Source: Lamellibrachia satsuma
Taxonomy: Eukaryota > Annelida > Polychaeta > Sabellida > Siboglinidae
Assembly (NCBI GenBank): GCA_033239005.1
Contig: BSQZ01000037.1
Location: 6,411,001 to 6,475,000, forward strand
Length of the DNA: 64,000 bases
Reading direction: 5' to 3'
Positions within the stretch are counted from its first letter, which is position 1. Each line of letters starts with the position of its first letter. Below the pieces are notes generated by a model. The model saw only the letters and a list, made by a program, of their open reading frames with translations, was not told where the DNA came from and made no database searches. This document shows positions 51,190 through 64,000 of this stretch, in pieces. The position numbers were made by a program, and so were the translations under genes.

Positions 51190-52021
51190 TGCTTTACTAG
51201 CAAGGAATTAAACTGCTGAGTACTTAGTTTTCCTGTGGACAATTGTCATATCCGTTTGTATATAATATATTTTTCTACGGTATATTTATATTGTTGGTAT
51301 TGTTGAAGATTTTGCAGATTTCTCAGCTGGTGCAATTGGTGTTGTGTCGCAGCCCATGTTGCTGTTGGCATGAAAAAGATTGCGATTTAGATGTGTTTAT
51401 CTGACGGATTCGGAAAAACGCTAGTCCGGGTTCTACATTATGTATTCAAGATTGACATTATTGTATCGTGCGATGTATCATATCCTGAATGTATCATTAC
51501 GTTCATTTACTGCTGATTTAAATCTCTAGACGAGACAAGTCTGTATCTGTTTACATGTTCACCTGCCTTATTTCAACATGGATAGTGAATCAAATTAACT
51601 AACCTTGGTCGTGGAAACAAAACTAAATTATAATGTTGTATGGATCAACCCAGATATTCGGATAATGATGGAAGACAGGAAAGAGGGATCGATATTTCAC
51701 AAGTTAATAGTTGTGTTTCGCTTTGCGTTTACATTGTCTTGATGTAGCTGAATCACATATAGTTGAAGGATTTCTCATCGAGGCTAGTTTTATTGCTTAA
51801 AACATGAAAACGTTGAGGTATTTAAATTGTATGTGCTCTGTATAACATATTTACTAAAAAGAGTGACATGCAATGACGTTCGGTAAATGCCTATTCATAA
51901 AATAATTATGAATGCGGTTTTTTATTGTTTTTTTGTTGCAGTCTGAATATAAAGTCCGTTTGGCAGGAAACCAGGTTCTATTAAAATTTCAGAATGCTCT
52001 TCTTACCGTATTGAAGGAATT
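51190..52021. other. 3' flank of copy D, no gene seen
   Basis: Counterpart of 30806-31632. A region near 51440-51545 is the inverted match of 58540-58640 in the F flank, so D and F flanks form a diverged inverted repeat. Confidence 0.55.
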
Positions 52022-52261
52022 ATGCGCTTTCTCAATGCACACACTATGCAATGTTTTAATTACCGTACCAAGGAAGTTTTGCCAACGTTTTACGATTACG
52101 TGACTGGGAACAATAGTAGAAAACACGCATATCATTGTAGCTTACGTAACTACGAACAACCCTTAATACGAAGGTTCCCACCCCGAGGGAATTTCGAAAG
52201 CGCACCTAACACAACTCAACAGATGACACTGTTATCGGTGCAATCAAACGATGCAATATGA
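52022..52261 (+). other. 79-codon open stretch, unassigned
   Basis: Counterpart of 31633-31872 with a few amino-acid differences. Possible LINE C-terminal remnant; weak. Confidence 0.25.
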
Positions 52262-52639
52262 GGCCAAACCAATTTGGTTATGCTCGAACTTAATAGAAAC
52301 GTCACTTCAAGAAAGTTACATCGATTTCAGTTCTTTATCCATATTATTATAACAAAATCAACGGCTTTAAACTGCCCCATTGCAAAAGTAGTACAACTAC
52401 TTAGTTTTGTATTTCTAATAACCCTTTTAATGTAGGGCAAAACGCACCCCGTTGTAAATCATAATGGGAGTGATTGCTGGAGAAACTGATCTGACATTTT
52501 CACGACTATATGTGGAATAAACCCCCCACTTACGTCAACTGACTAATAAAGCTTTGACCATGCCGTTGCTTTATAATTATTTTATAATGTGTGTTTGAAC
52601 ATTACCTCTAACTCAAAAGGTATGAACATAAATGAATGA

Positions 52640-52710
52640 ACAGGTCTGACAGGGAGTGAAGTGTAAAGCGTTTTGAACGATCACAAGGACTGGATACCGC
52701 GCTATATACG
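52640..52710 (+). mobile_element. SINE/LINE tail-like motif, second copy
   Basis: Counterpart of 32255-32330, with GTAAAGCG and GCGCTATATA. Confidence 0.4.
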
Positions 52711-53730
52711 TACTGGGGTTATGCAGTTATACTACTATATAGATACAAGGTATGTATATGTCTGGGTTAACCGTTTTCGCATGACATGAAAACAAATATA
52801 CCAACTCGTGTTTGCCTCTAAATGGTCGCAGTAATCTACAGGCGAAACTGACGGAGATATGAGGGAACAAACGCATGTTTTATAGTATATATCAACGGGC
52901 CGATATATTTAATCAGGACTGGTTTGGATAATAATCTTGTGATCTGGGGGGTTCCTATATATCCCTATTATTAATTTTTTTAGCGTTCAATAGCCCGCTG
53001 GATGTGTTACGTACACTTGGGAAGTATAAATACAATAAAATCATGAATATTTTCATTCAACATATGTTATTTGGAAACATAAGATTATGTAAGTGTGATT
53101 ACCATCTAGCTTTACAAAATCACTGTTTTCAAGTTGGCCTATTAAAAAGCACAGCTCCAAAAGAGCAATACTCACGTTTCGTTTGACTGCACGGTATTGC
53201 ATTGATGACAACCACGTGCGTGCGTAGAACAACCACAGGAATCTATGTCGCAACGTGCTTGCGTAAAACTAGGCCAGACACTCGCCATTTCAAACACAAC
53301 AACAAGGATCTTGGAGCCAACTTGGAACCTTATAAAAATTACCATAAACCGGTCAACAAACACGTATTTCATGTGATAGCCAGGAGGCCAAATATAGCAT
53401 TATACTTCAAATGGACAAGGAATGATGAAAAAGGTTTGCTAAAAATATCATATCTGTATATATCTACCTAGGTGGACAACCTTGTAAACAAGATACTGGA
53501 AATATATAAACAGCTCTTTTTTCGCGGCCATCACAAACTGTAGCATTTCTACTTCCAATGAATACTTAGGTTAGTTCATACAAAATATGTTTGTGTCAAT
53601 TAAGTTGTCACTAATGCAACAAAACTAAGCCGAATAATAGGTAAATCCATATTTCAAATATTGGTTCAAAATGGATTAGATTTGTGTATATTTTTTTGGA
53701 ATTTGCGAATATAATTCACATGTTTGTTAA
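52711..53730. other. Intergenic, no assigned gene
   Basis: Counterpart of 32331-33330; the 89-codon frame is at 53202-53471. Confidence 0.4.
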
Positions 53731-54030
53731 ATTGAGCCACAATTGTTCCACTGTTGTTACATTGAGCTACAAGAGTACCACTGGTGTAACATTGAGCCAT
53801 ATGTGTCCCACTGTTGTTACATTGAGCCACATGTGTCCCATTGTTGTTACATTGAGTCACAGGTGTCCAACTGTTGTTACGTTGATTCAGAGGTTTCCCA
53901 CTGTTGTTACATTGAGCCACATGTTACCCACTGTTGTTACGTTGAACCACAGGTGTCCCACTGTTGTTACTTTGAGAAACATGTGTTCCACTGTTGTTAT
54001 ATTGAGTCACAGGTGTCCCACCGCTGTTAC
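53731..54030. repeat. 30-bp minisatellite, 10 units
   Basis: Counterpart of 33331-33720 with three fewer units. Confidence 0.95.
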
Positions 54031-54519
54031 ATTAGATTATGCAATGAATCTACCTCACAGTGAGGCAAAAAGTATTGGACTCTGCAACTTTAAACAAACA
54101 TATAAGTGATTCCCTTCACCTACCCGTAAACACGAAGGACAAGCAAAATGTAGAAAATTTGTCAAGTTCAAATTGGAATACGTTTCCATTTTAGTTTAGC
54201 ATATTTATATATTATGGAATAATATTTATTCACATAGCCTTCGTTTATGAATAATACCTTGATTACATAGTTAAGAAAATTAACAAAACACAAAGAATGT
54301 CTTGTTAGCACTAGGTCAGATAAGTCAAAAACATACCATATCTTGCCCGCGACCATAGCAGGGATCGAACTTAAGGTTTCCTTCCATGAAACTATCGATG
54401 ATTTCAGAGCAAACTAAATGATACACATCAAAGTAGTTGTATCAGTCCACATGTTTAAATCTAAGTACACATTGTGGAAGCACTATTACTGGACAGTTGA
54501 CAGTTGAAACACTTGAAGA
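54031..54519. other. Intergenic, no gene seen
   Basis: Near-identical to 33721-34209. Confidence 0.5.
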
Positions 54520-55975
54520 AAGTACTGCCAGTTTCAGTTAATTGTCACTGTCTGATTCACTGTTGTCGCTGCCGTCAAAGTTCGTCGCCTCAGTTGGTGT
54601 ACACGGCTATGACAAGTTGCCTTGCCTGGTTGATGACATCTGGTGTGATTTGATCCTGGACTCGATCGGCGAAGTTCTCCAATGCAGATATGTACGATGT
54701 CTTGCTGCGATTCCGCCACACCTTCTTACCAGTAAAGTATGGATAGCTGGTTGTATGTTGTCCACTAAGGCTGTGAAGGAAGGGAAGTGAACGACATTAT
54801 GCAGGTCCCACTGCAGTACACATCTCATCGATTGGTAGGGCGAACCCACAGTTGCGGCATATCTTTCAACAGCGTAGAAGCATAATACATGCATATAACA
54901 ATGATGTATGTGTCCTATGCATGGATTATCACTCGTTCCACGTTTTCATTCTTGACACAGTGTGAAGAATGGCCCCGGTGTCAGCTTCTTGTTGAGTGGA
55001 TCCCAGGTTAGGCATATTTGTGACTGAACCCAGTGTAATCAGCACGCTCTTACTTTTTTCGTTGAACACGACGCAAACCCATGGTTGGTGCTTTTCCTTG
55101 CCACTGGGACCAATTTGCCATTATCCAGAACCCACCCATATTCTTCATATGGTGGGATGATGGGCTTCAGACATGAACACAATTATATATCTTCTGTTGG
55201 TGGTAGCAGCTTCAGCAATATAATATTGTTGTTCAGAAACGTGTACACCCAGGAATCTAAGAAGTCCCGCCTTGTGCTGCTGTATGGATAACTTGAGGCT
55301 TTGGGAAATGTACCCATCACAGTAGAAGTGTACGATACTTGTACCAGCAGGAACATCTTTAATAAGATTAATCTTATAGCGTCTTGCAATGGGTCCAAAT
55401 ATTCCATCATTGTGGAACGATCAACGGTGAACAAGTAATTTCTGCAGCATATTAGCGCTGAAATAATATCTTGGGAGATCTAGAACACTGACCATCTTGG
55501 TATCTTCTATCAAAGTTTTGATCAGACAGGCCTTTGTGAACCCAGTAATCTCGTGGTTCCGTCTGCATTGAACAGTCACTAGGTTGTCTTGCTGCATTCA
55601 TGGTGGCCAATGAAGTTTACAATGTCAACTGCTGCCATAACTTTAAGGACACTTTCTGCACCCCTTACAACGCATGTCTGGCCATATTCATGGTGTCGAT
55701 TGGCAGAGTTTAGGTGGAGCATTAACTAAAATTGTGATGAGACAGCTGCAGTGACACACTTAGCGTACACCCACTTGGTCCGAGCAGCAACGTTTAAAGT
55801 AATACCATCTAGACCACTCTCTTCCTTGGCATCAACATTAAATGTCTGCTGTAGAAGCATGTCAGGGGAGTTTACGTTGTGGTGTCCATCTGCTCTCCAT
55901 CCAATAAATGCTCCATTCATCAGGACATTGTGTACTTCTGGGGAAGTTTCGGGCAACTTCTTCATTTAAGACTCG
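54520..55975 (-). pseudogene. Decayed mobile-element-type multicopy gene, copy T4
   Basis: Counterpart of T3 with the same motif order (TSPEVH, CDRY, EADTGAILH, IQPAIHTL) and the same breaks, so it was dead before the segmental duplication. The N-terminal piece (55965-55726) is open here, while T3 has a stop in it (a TAG written as tta at about 35646). Confidence 0.55.
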
Positions 55976-56569
55976 TAATTCGTAATAATCGTCCCAGAAA
56001 CGTTAATAATGGTCCTGTTATATCTATGTATTCAACGCGTTGAATCTTTTCATACACTGGTTAAGATATAGTGAGGCTTAGAACAAATATTTTGTGCCAT
56101 GTCGCTTTCTTGATACACGTTTTTGTCGCTTGATAATCATAAGTATTTAACTCCAAACAACAGTTCTAACAAATTGTTTGCACTCAATTAATGATGTAAT
56201 TGCAAGTGAATTAGAATGTCTATCTCTTGGCTGAAATGTGTCTTGAGATGTTTGTAAAAATTGTATATTCTATTAAGTTTAGCAAAAATTGCACCAACCA
56301 GTAAACATCTGTTTGACAGAACCTCTGTTTGCATGCTACGACTACCCAAGTTACGGTGATTCTGGGTATTCACTGTACTTAGAAAACCCTCCATTTTTGA
56401 ACGTAGATAAAAGGCCGTGAAGCGCTATTATCGTCCCGAAAAAAGACAAAGCATTCAGTCAGAAAGGTTTACAACGCTAGTTCGCAATGTGGTTGGACGT
56501 GTGTGTGATTAATGGGTTCCTACATATTTCCAATAGCTTGTTTACAATGTTGTCCACCCAGTTTGTGAT
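55976..56569. other. Conserved flank, no gene seen
   Basis: Counterpart of 1091-1715 and 35661-36317, with about 60 bases missing near 56387. Confidence 0.55.
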
Positions 56570-56943
<374 letters not shown>

Positions 56944-59065
56944 CTTTCAACAGCCTTCCATGTCTGTTGGACACGTTTGGCTCGCTGTCCCTGTGACTGC
57001 GTATGATTTTGTTGGACTTATATGTTCTTATATGTTCGAGCAAAAATGCCCGTCCTCAGGACGGTATAACTTACTAGTTCATATGTGACAGTCAGATAAC
57101 AATGTTTACCAAATAGGTGATCGCTTTTGTCAATATGGCTAGACGAAATAGTCGCTACGCGCGCGTTTTGTTTCTGCGATTGTTGGAAGTTAAAATTTTA
57201 CGTAGCGAACATTTGATGATTTACCATACAAAAACCACAAAGTACCCTTGATGTATGGGGTATTTCGTAAAAATAAAGCCGTTACGTTTCATTCGTGGGT
57301 CGTAGATTAATACCCTAAAGTTTGGCGCCCAAGGTACAAGCTGTCTAAGAGGAAAACGTTAACATACAAACATATGCTAGCTCGATTATAGTTAGATATC
57401 ACTAACATTACTCGGCAATAACCATGAATACATAAAAAATTATGACGTTTTTTGATGAAAACCGTAACACCACGTGACGTCGAATCCACGGGAAACATCA
57501 CCCACTAGTCCCGATAAAAGCGTACTCATATAATCAATTATTTCGAGGACATTTCATGTTTCCTGACGCCAGTACGCAGATGGTATATCACGGAATAGTG
57601 CGTATCAGTTTTTTTTTTAGTTAATTACTTTCGTTTTACGCTACATTCATTTTTACTATTACATATTTATTTTTTACTATTATTATTTATTGTAGGCTTA
57701 TTTTCTAATAATAAACACATTTCCATGGACTATTTGCAAAGCGCATAAGAGCAATATTGCTTGATCGAGCGCTATACAAGTATTTTATTAGTAGTAGTAT
57801 TATTAAGTCTGACACAGAATTGTAGCGAAAAGGCCGAATCGACGCTTTAGTTTTTAAAGCCCTGGTCTACGTAGCATGAGGCGTAACGATGCCTAGTGTG
57901 AGGCGGAATTTCAAATCTACGTATTCCTTATCCATTCAACTAGTATGTCAGTGCTTACATAGTTATCATTACCTTATCCTCATATTTTATCATGTGATTA
58001 ACTGACTTATTATGTTGTTAAATAACTTCAAGTCAAATGCCACATAGAGCAAGTCACGCTGATGACGTGTAAAGTTGTCAACAGCAACAAATAATAGTAG
58101 CGCCCTCGTGTGGTTTGTTGCTACATTAGCACATGGCAGGCTTCCTACAGATGGAGCCACGCCTTGGGTAGTGTCAGTTTATCCTCACAGAGGTGATTTT
58201 CGAAAATGTCTAACATTAATTAATTATGCTGAGAGCACAGAAATCGTTGAAATGCATCAACATTTTTAATTTTCGTGTTTTGTGCAATAAAATTAGCTTC
58301 GTTGACCAATATATGGAATTATGTTTCAGCTACACTGTAAACACGAGTCGAAACACAATTGTCAGCTTGTGAAATATCGACCCATCCTTCGTTTCTTCCT
58401 ACCTTCATGGCACATCTGGGGGCGTGTGCCGCAGGGTCGATCTTTACAAATGTACAAGTTAGATTAGTTCCCTCGACTAACGTAAATTAATTTGATAGAG
58501 CATTCACGTTGGAATGAGGCAGATCAACACGTATTTTTCCAGACTCATCTCATATGGAGTTTTAATCAGCAGTAGATGAAAATAATGATACAGTCAGGAT
58601 GGTACATCGCACGATAAATCAATGTCGATCTTCTATACATAACGTCCATCGGCGTCCACAGACATTTTTTCAGGGAGAAGCAAGACAGAAATAGATATTT
58701 ATCAATCACAAAACGTGGACACATTTACGTAGTTTCGAGCGGTAACACGTTTTACCAATATGTTAAAAGTTTATGGTTAATGTATGATGCTGTTTAGTGA
58801 TCTCTTATAAAGAACAACTGTGAACTCATATATAATCACTCGATCAAATGTCGGCTGTAAATGTGTCCGGGACGAGTGAGCTTTATAGCAGGCAAATGTA
58901 ACGGTCCGGTACATGTGGTTGTTAGTCGCGTTTGACAGGTGGGCGTTCATTGCAGGTATATTATTGTTAAACACAATCCGTGCCTAGGATTGTGCAAGCC
59001 GAAAGACAGATGGTCGCCCGTGAGTGACTTCTCCCCCAAGACAATTTCTACTGTATGTACTCTCG
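56944..59065. other. 3' flank of copy F, no functional gene seen
   Basis: Counterpart of 36765-38886, with few differences. The fossil-exon-like stretch lies at about 58330-58510. Confidence 0.55.
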
Positions 59066-59180
59066 TGGAACCACCACCATCACCTCCTCCACCTCCTCTA
59101 CCACCACCACCACCACCACAACCACCTCCTCCTCCTCCACCTCGTCCACCACCACCACCAATATCACCACCACACCCACA
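59066..59180. repeat. (ACC)n/(TCC)n trinucleotide-rich stretch
   Basis: Counterpart of 38887-39005, one unit shorter. Confidence 0.85.
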
Positions 59181-59425
59181 ACAACGACAACAACAACAGA
59201 CAGCAACATATTCAGAAAAAGCAATGGAATGAAATACCTACAGCGTGTATTTCAGTAGTCCGGGTCAACACCATCTGCAAAATCTTCATTGATGCCGATA
59301 TCATAATATTTAAGTAGAAATACATATTCAAAGCCAAACAAACAGCTTTGGCAGCCCCCACAAGACAGGCTGGACAAGGCACGGAAAATAAGTCCACAGC
59401 AGTTTAATGTCTTGCTTGTAAAGCT

Positions 59426-62274
59426 TTACAGACGGGTGTTGCTGCGTTACGTGGCTGTCGACAAAGTTGATATATGTGTGTTACTGCTTTGTTTAGAACA
59501 GGGCATGTCTTGCCAGAGTTTTCAGACTGTCGGCTTAAGCGTGAAAGATGCACAAATAAACACTCCTTAGCAAGTGTTGCGCAGAATTAACGGGTACGAT
59601 AAGAAACTTAGAACGTCGATGTTCGCCAAGAAACCGAACAACCACGTGAAACCCATCAGTGACGTCAAACGTAGGTAAATGACGAATGCACTGCGTTGTT
59701 GTTGCGCCGATTGTCGCGCTATGCTGGCAGTTGACATGGCTCGTCTGAGAGGGACGACGGTGCGAACAAACAGCACTGTGTTGGCGGTGATCACTACGGC
59801 TACGGGAGTTGCGAAATAATACGCAATGGCTCGGGGGCCTGCAATCCAACACATGGTCTCACTGCCGTAGCTGAAAGGCAGTTTCGTGCCGAAGTCGATC
59901 ACAAGACAGACAGCGTCGATGACAGCCAGTAGGCCCCAGGCGTAGATGGAAAATACACGAAAACGAGTTATATCGCGAACACCGTAAGATGGCATCAGAT
60001 CAGAAAAAGCGCACGATATATCGAAGGCAAGTACGTTCATCCAGAGGAAGGCGACTAGCCAAGTGTAGTGTTGGAAGGCGGCAACAGCAGCGCACGCCTC
60101 ACGGTACGAAAAGAAAGTGTCGCTCACTTGGAAAGAAAGCTGGGCACACATTACTATCGCATTCGAATCCAGTCTAAGAACATTTCTCTCGCGAATTTTC
60201 TCTTCTTGCGATGTCCTACCGTATAACTTCAGTGACTCGCCCATGTCGATGTATTCGTGCAACTGAAACGTGACCGTATAACAACTGAAAATGTCTGGTT
60301 CACAATCCAGGGCTGTCGTACTCTCGTTCCATTCTGCGTTGGTTAAATTGTTGAGTCGCCAGGGTATGATAAGAGGCGTTTCAGTTAAGTCGTTCATTTG
60401 TTCCGTACTCACAACCTGAAATGTAGACGAAAAGTGAAATGGTGTGACACTCTAGAAGACTAAATTGCGCCGAATGTTTGGTGATCCTTTTAAACAGTTA
60501 CCCGATGTAATGTTGGCGTCTTGTTTAAACACAAATAAGTCGATTTGCATTGAAATATTGAAAGACAATAACTCATCGCCAATGTCTACTTTACCAACAA
60601 ACAAATCTACTTTACCAACGATAGCATCGAAATCTCTGAACAGTGTTTCAAGAATCCAACAAGTCGATGTGCAGGAAATGGCATTAAATAAAAATAATAA
60701 GTCCCAATTATTCCACACTTTGACGGCGTTGCATGCGCCCCGTCTTGTTGAATTGACAACGACATCAACACCAATGTCTTTGATAACGTGTCCGAGATCA
60801 ACGTGTCCGAACTCTTTATTTTCGGACGAGATGATAACACATATTCGAATGTCACGTTTCGCTGACAAGATCTGTGGCACAGTCACGTTCAATCTCGCGC
60901 AACGTTTGTCTCGCAGAACCACGTGACCAGGAGGACACGTGAGTGTGATACACACTCCAGTCTCGTGTCGAACACCGTGTCCGCAACGCACCAAGTGAAG
61001 GGAAGATAATCCGTTTAAAGGAAATCAATATATCCTCTATATCACCGTAGGCTGGATTCCTCGCAATCGTAACGTGAAAACATTTCGTATCATTCGGGTC
61101 TGAGAGGCCGCTACACATGGCACAGTGCGGATTGTTATAATATATATTTGGAGGTGAGTGGTAAATGGGCGCTCTATATTTCTGACATGTAGATCGCAAG
61201 TAATCGAAATCAAATTGTGGTCTTGGTGGATGTTCTCAACATTTGACAAATTCTACATAATTATGCACTTGGAAATAGCTTGGTCGAATCTGCTATCTGG
61301 GTCGTAGAGCGGCCAATAGTAGGCCGCGGTTCCAGATGTGTTAACGCAGTTACAGGCTGCGCCATCTGTCGTCATATAAGTCAAGTTATCGCCCGGATTA
61401 TTACAAACTGCGCAATACGTGTAGCGGTAGATGACATTTCGATACAGAACTGGAATTTCTGTGGTGAGCGCTTTGTTCATCAGTGTTGGACGTTCGCAGA
61501 GGTCAACTGTAACAGTATCAGTGGATGTGACACCCCCGCATGACGACACAACCAGTAACTGTTCGCGCATTTGTTTTAATGGAATATCGACGCATTTGCC
61601 CGCTCGTGACTTTCGACTTCGTACAATGTCTGCGTAATTGCTGCGTGTTACGTTTGGTCCAGACAAACATGATGCGTCGTAATCGAGACAGCAGTCTCCA
61701 AGTTGAACACAGGCCCTGTCACAGTAGCATTCCCTACTCCACTGTTGCTCGTCACACTTGTCTGCGCACGACGTGCAGCACATTTTGTTGAAGAACTCCT
61801 ATCCTTGCCAGTATTGACTGACGATGTGTTGTAAAGAATATATGTCACTGATGCTCTGCTGCCCGTGTCTGGAAACAGTAAGCATTGATTAAGTACAAAT
61901 CCCGTGCTCTTGTTGATATGGATGACTCGAAATAGAAGAATAATGATTGGAAACATACTTACGGTGTTCTGTAAGATAATTGTTAAGAACTCAAACCAAA
62001 ACGTTTGCACGATTTGGGTGTCTACATTTAGACACTCATCACGTACCTAGTTGCTCCCTCTTACCAGCCCTAGTACTACCTCGTACTAGTAAAGGCACGT
62101 TCTTATATAGTTCGGTACAAAAATTAAAATTCGCTAGCAATTAAGAGAGACACGCTTCCTTTGTGGTGTTTCTCAAAACATCACATTGTACTAGTACTTA
62201 CGGTGTTGCCGTACTGGTGAGCCAAGGCCTTGGGCGGCCGACACTGCAACGATCAACAGATAGCGCAGCAACAT
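59426..62274 (-). pseudogene. Receptor copy F: pseudogene sharing E's lesions
   Basis: Exon 2 runs 61868 to 59426, signal exon 62274 to 62202. It shares with E the linker deletion and frameshift (about 61794-61802), the TAG after CIIM (about 61250), the deletion after HQD, the frameshift near 60980, the stop after NLVF (60452) and the 70-codon deletion of TM1-TM2 (about 60143-60146). Unlike E it keeps TM3 to TM7 in a 281-codon open piece (60412-59567), which ends in a private TAA at NTC-stop inside TM7. No functional receptor can be made. Confidence 0.9.
62202..62274 (-). pseudogene. Signal-peptide exon of receptor copy F
   Basis: 24 codons plus 1 nt, same single-unit form as E, donor GTAAGT intact. 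Confidence 0.7.
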
Positions 62275-62440
62275 TCTCCCGGCCGGGGTAGCGACGGCCG
62301 ACTGCCGGCAAACCAACAAGTGTCAACTAGAAGCCAGTAGGCAGTGAATAATATAAATGGCACTTTACCTGTGTTATGAACTACTGGAATTAACCTTTAA
62401 TTTAATCACATTTATCAAGTTTCATTTCCATTTAATGTTA
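62275..62440. other. Short 5' flank of copy F
   Basis: Counterpart of 41812-41984; homologous to the flanks of A and B up to the transposon-like junction. Confidence 0.5.
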
Positions 62441-64000
62441 GTAAGGTAATAGTCAGACAACATACATTGCCAGATTGTGTAGTTGCTGGGAAGTATGATA
62501 TCTGGAAGCTGATTTTCAAGAGAACGAGTACGTTTTCATGAGAACGAGTACGAGTACATTGCTAACAGCTGAGTACGAGTACGAATACATATTTTATTTA
62601 AAAAAATAAATAATAACGTATTTTAAAATAAACATTATTAATTAATTTAATGTATATAACTCTGCGAAAAGTGAATAGGCAATGGCGGTTGATAAGATTT
62701 TTTTATGAGGAAAACTGTAAAAAAATATTTATATTTCACCAACAATAATATTCACTTCAAGTAAGATAAAGAACCAACGGAGAATTTGCTACCTGACAGC
62801 ACACTGGCCACATTTCTTTGTTTAACATTTCTGCTATATCTGCTCCCTCAATCCCTGTCCTCTAAGAACAAGTCAGTATGTCTCATGGCTTCATTGATCC
62901 CACACTGAGTTCATCGTTATGAAGCACTTGAGTCACTCTTAGCCATTGCAATCAAGAGTCAGTTAGGAGTCCCCCAGATCTGGAGTTCTCTGATGTTACC
63001 TTCATAGTCCCACGACTCTTGACCATATGTCTGGATAGTGGATATGGTCTAAATCAATTAATTTATAAGGATCATCTTACATTAATCACTGTCACAGATT
63101 TTGTTTCTTTTTTGTTTTAGGAAAATATTTCCAATAGTTGTACAAACTTTTGTACAGTAAGGAATTTCTCCATATACCCATACAATACGATGATGGTTTA
63201 CCGCAATATATATAATATATTATTTTTACTGGAAGACAAACGAATGTCTACCCCTACAACAAATGGTTACGTTTTACAAACATACATACGTGGTATGACT
63301 CATAAATTAAGTTTTTGCTTGGAGTCCCTTCTTAACTGCAGTTAACAATTAATAAACCAAATAATATCCATTAAACCAATTTATTTGTAGTTAGTCTGCC
63401 AGTGACTAAACATTACACCCCCTCCCAACATGTATATCATTCGAAGGGGTAGAGGTGAGAAGATTTGTCCAAACTACAACAAAGGTGATGTGTGGCAATT
63501 TGAATAAAGTGTGTTTGTCCTTGTTTTGAATAAAGACCACATGAGACCAATTTACATGCTGATACATTAGTTCAGTTTATCTTCTTTTAGTGCACAAAGG
63601 CAGTGTTGCAATTTGCAATGTGTTTATATTAGAAGTTTGCAAATTAAATTTTCTGATCTTAGACTACTGGTTGTTGAGAGGGTTAGCACGTGCCAATGCA
63701 AAAGGCTCAAAATCCCCTTTGTACTTTTTAGCCAGATTGCTGGCACCAGACCAGACAGAGTCACTTTACTTCTACAGAGGCAGTTCTTAGCAATTAATAC
63801 TGCCAGCCAGTGCCAAGCGGCATGGTTGCCTGTCTGCGTCAAAGGCATTTCATGGCTAATTGGTGGGTTAACAGCTGAATTAAACAAACGGATTATGGTC
63901 TGAAACGGTAGCCTACAATTTTTGCTTAGCATGGTGTTTCTGACTGGGAAAATATGCTGTCAGTTGCCTTTTTTGGTATCATAGCCATAGCAACAGTTAT
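62441..64000. mobile_element. Probable DNA-transposon (hAT-like) insertion, second copy (cut by window end)
   Basis: Counterpart of 41985-43525. The ACGAGTACGAGTAC motifs at 62525-62590 are more complete than in the first copy (42060-42110). Not an independent insertion, because the junction with receptor flank is the same. Confidence 0.35.

Noticed and set aside
53202..53471. 89-codon frame conserved between 32802-33071 and 53202-53471 as a new gene
   Set aside because: The two blocks are so recently duplicated that almost any open frame would be conserved, and overlapping antisense frames are equally kept.

Overview
This is eukaryotic nuclear DNA from a metazoan. The sequence shows spliced genes with GT..AG introns, long TA-rich intergenic DNA, many microsatellites and minisatellites, and decayed LINE and DNA-transposon relics. 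The receptor type (somatomedin B plus a Methuselah-like seven-helix domain) and the repeat families suggest an invertebrate, most likely a lophotrochozoan such as a mollusc. That assignment is inference, because no species marker is present. I see no rRNA, tRNA, CRISPR array or bacterial-type operon.

The content is a cluster of six copies of one receptor gene. Copy A (minus, 4639-8275) and copy D (plus, 47609-51189) have intact reading frames. Each has a short signal-peptide exon, one intron, and a 2.9-kb exon encoding a Ser/Thr-rich linker, a somatomedin B domain, a Cys-rich ectodomain with YCAVC and HCAMC motifs, and a class B/Methuselah-like 7TM domain. Copy B (minus, 18046-21526) is nearly intact but has a 1-nt net deletion in the linker. 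C (plus, about 29640-30805), E (minus, 39250-41811) and F (minus, 59426-62274) are pseudogenes. C is only the 3' third. E and F share the same deletions, premature stop and frameshifts.

Layout: A with its flanks occupies about 1-10870 and B about 15000-24480. The sequence between them (10875-15000) holds a palindromic element and a LINE relic. The stretch 24480-28560 holds a CR1/Jockey-like LINE and an 18-bp minisatellite. From about 29640 to beyond 43500 runs a block (C, its 3' flank, a transposon-type pseudogene, a long TA array, E, and a hAT-like insertion). This block is repeated almost unchanged from about 50012 to the window end (the 3' part of D, the same intervening order, F, and the hAT-like insertion), with an offset of about 20.2-20.5 kb. 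C/E and D/F are therefore convergent pairs inside a recent tandem segmental duplication, or an uncollapsed haplotype in the assembly. The 43.9-47.6 kb stretch carries the 5' flank of D, which is the inverted counterpart of the 5' flanks of A and B.

How the genes work together: the intact copies predict secreted-then-membrane-inserted orphan receptors with large, variable ectodomains. The cluster looks like birth-and-death evolution of a receptor family. Exon 1 carries a 36-bp unit present once (E, F), twice (A, B) or three times (D), and intron 1 consists partly of degenerate minisatellite. Ligand and physiological role cannot be read from the sequence.
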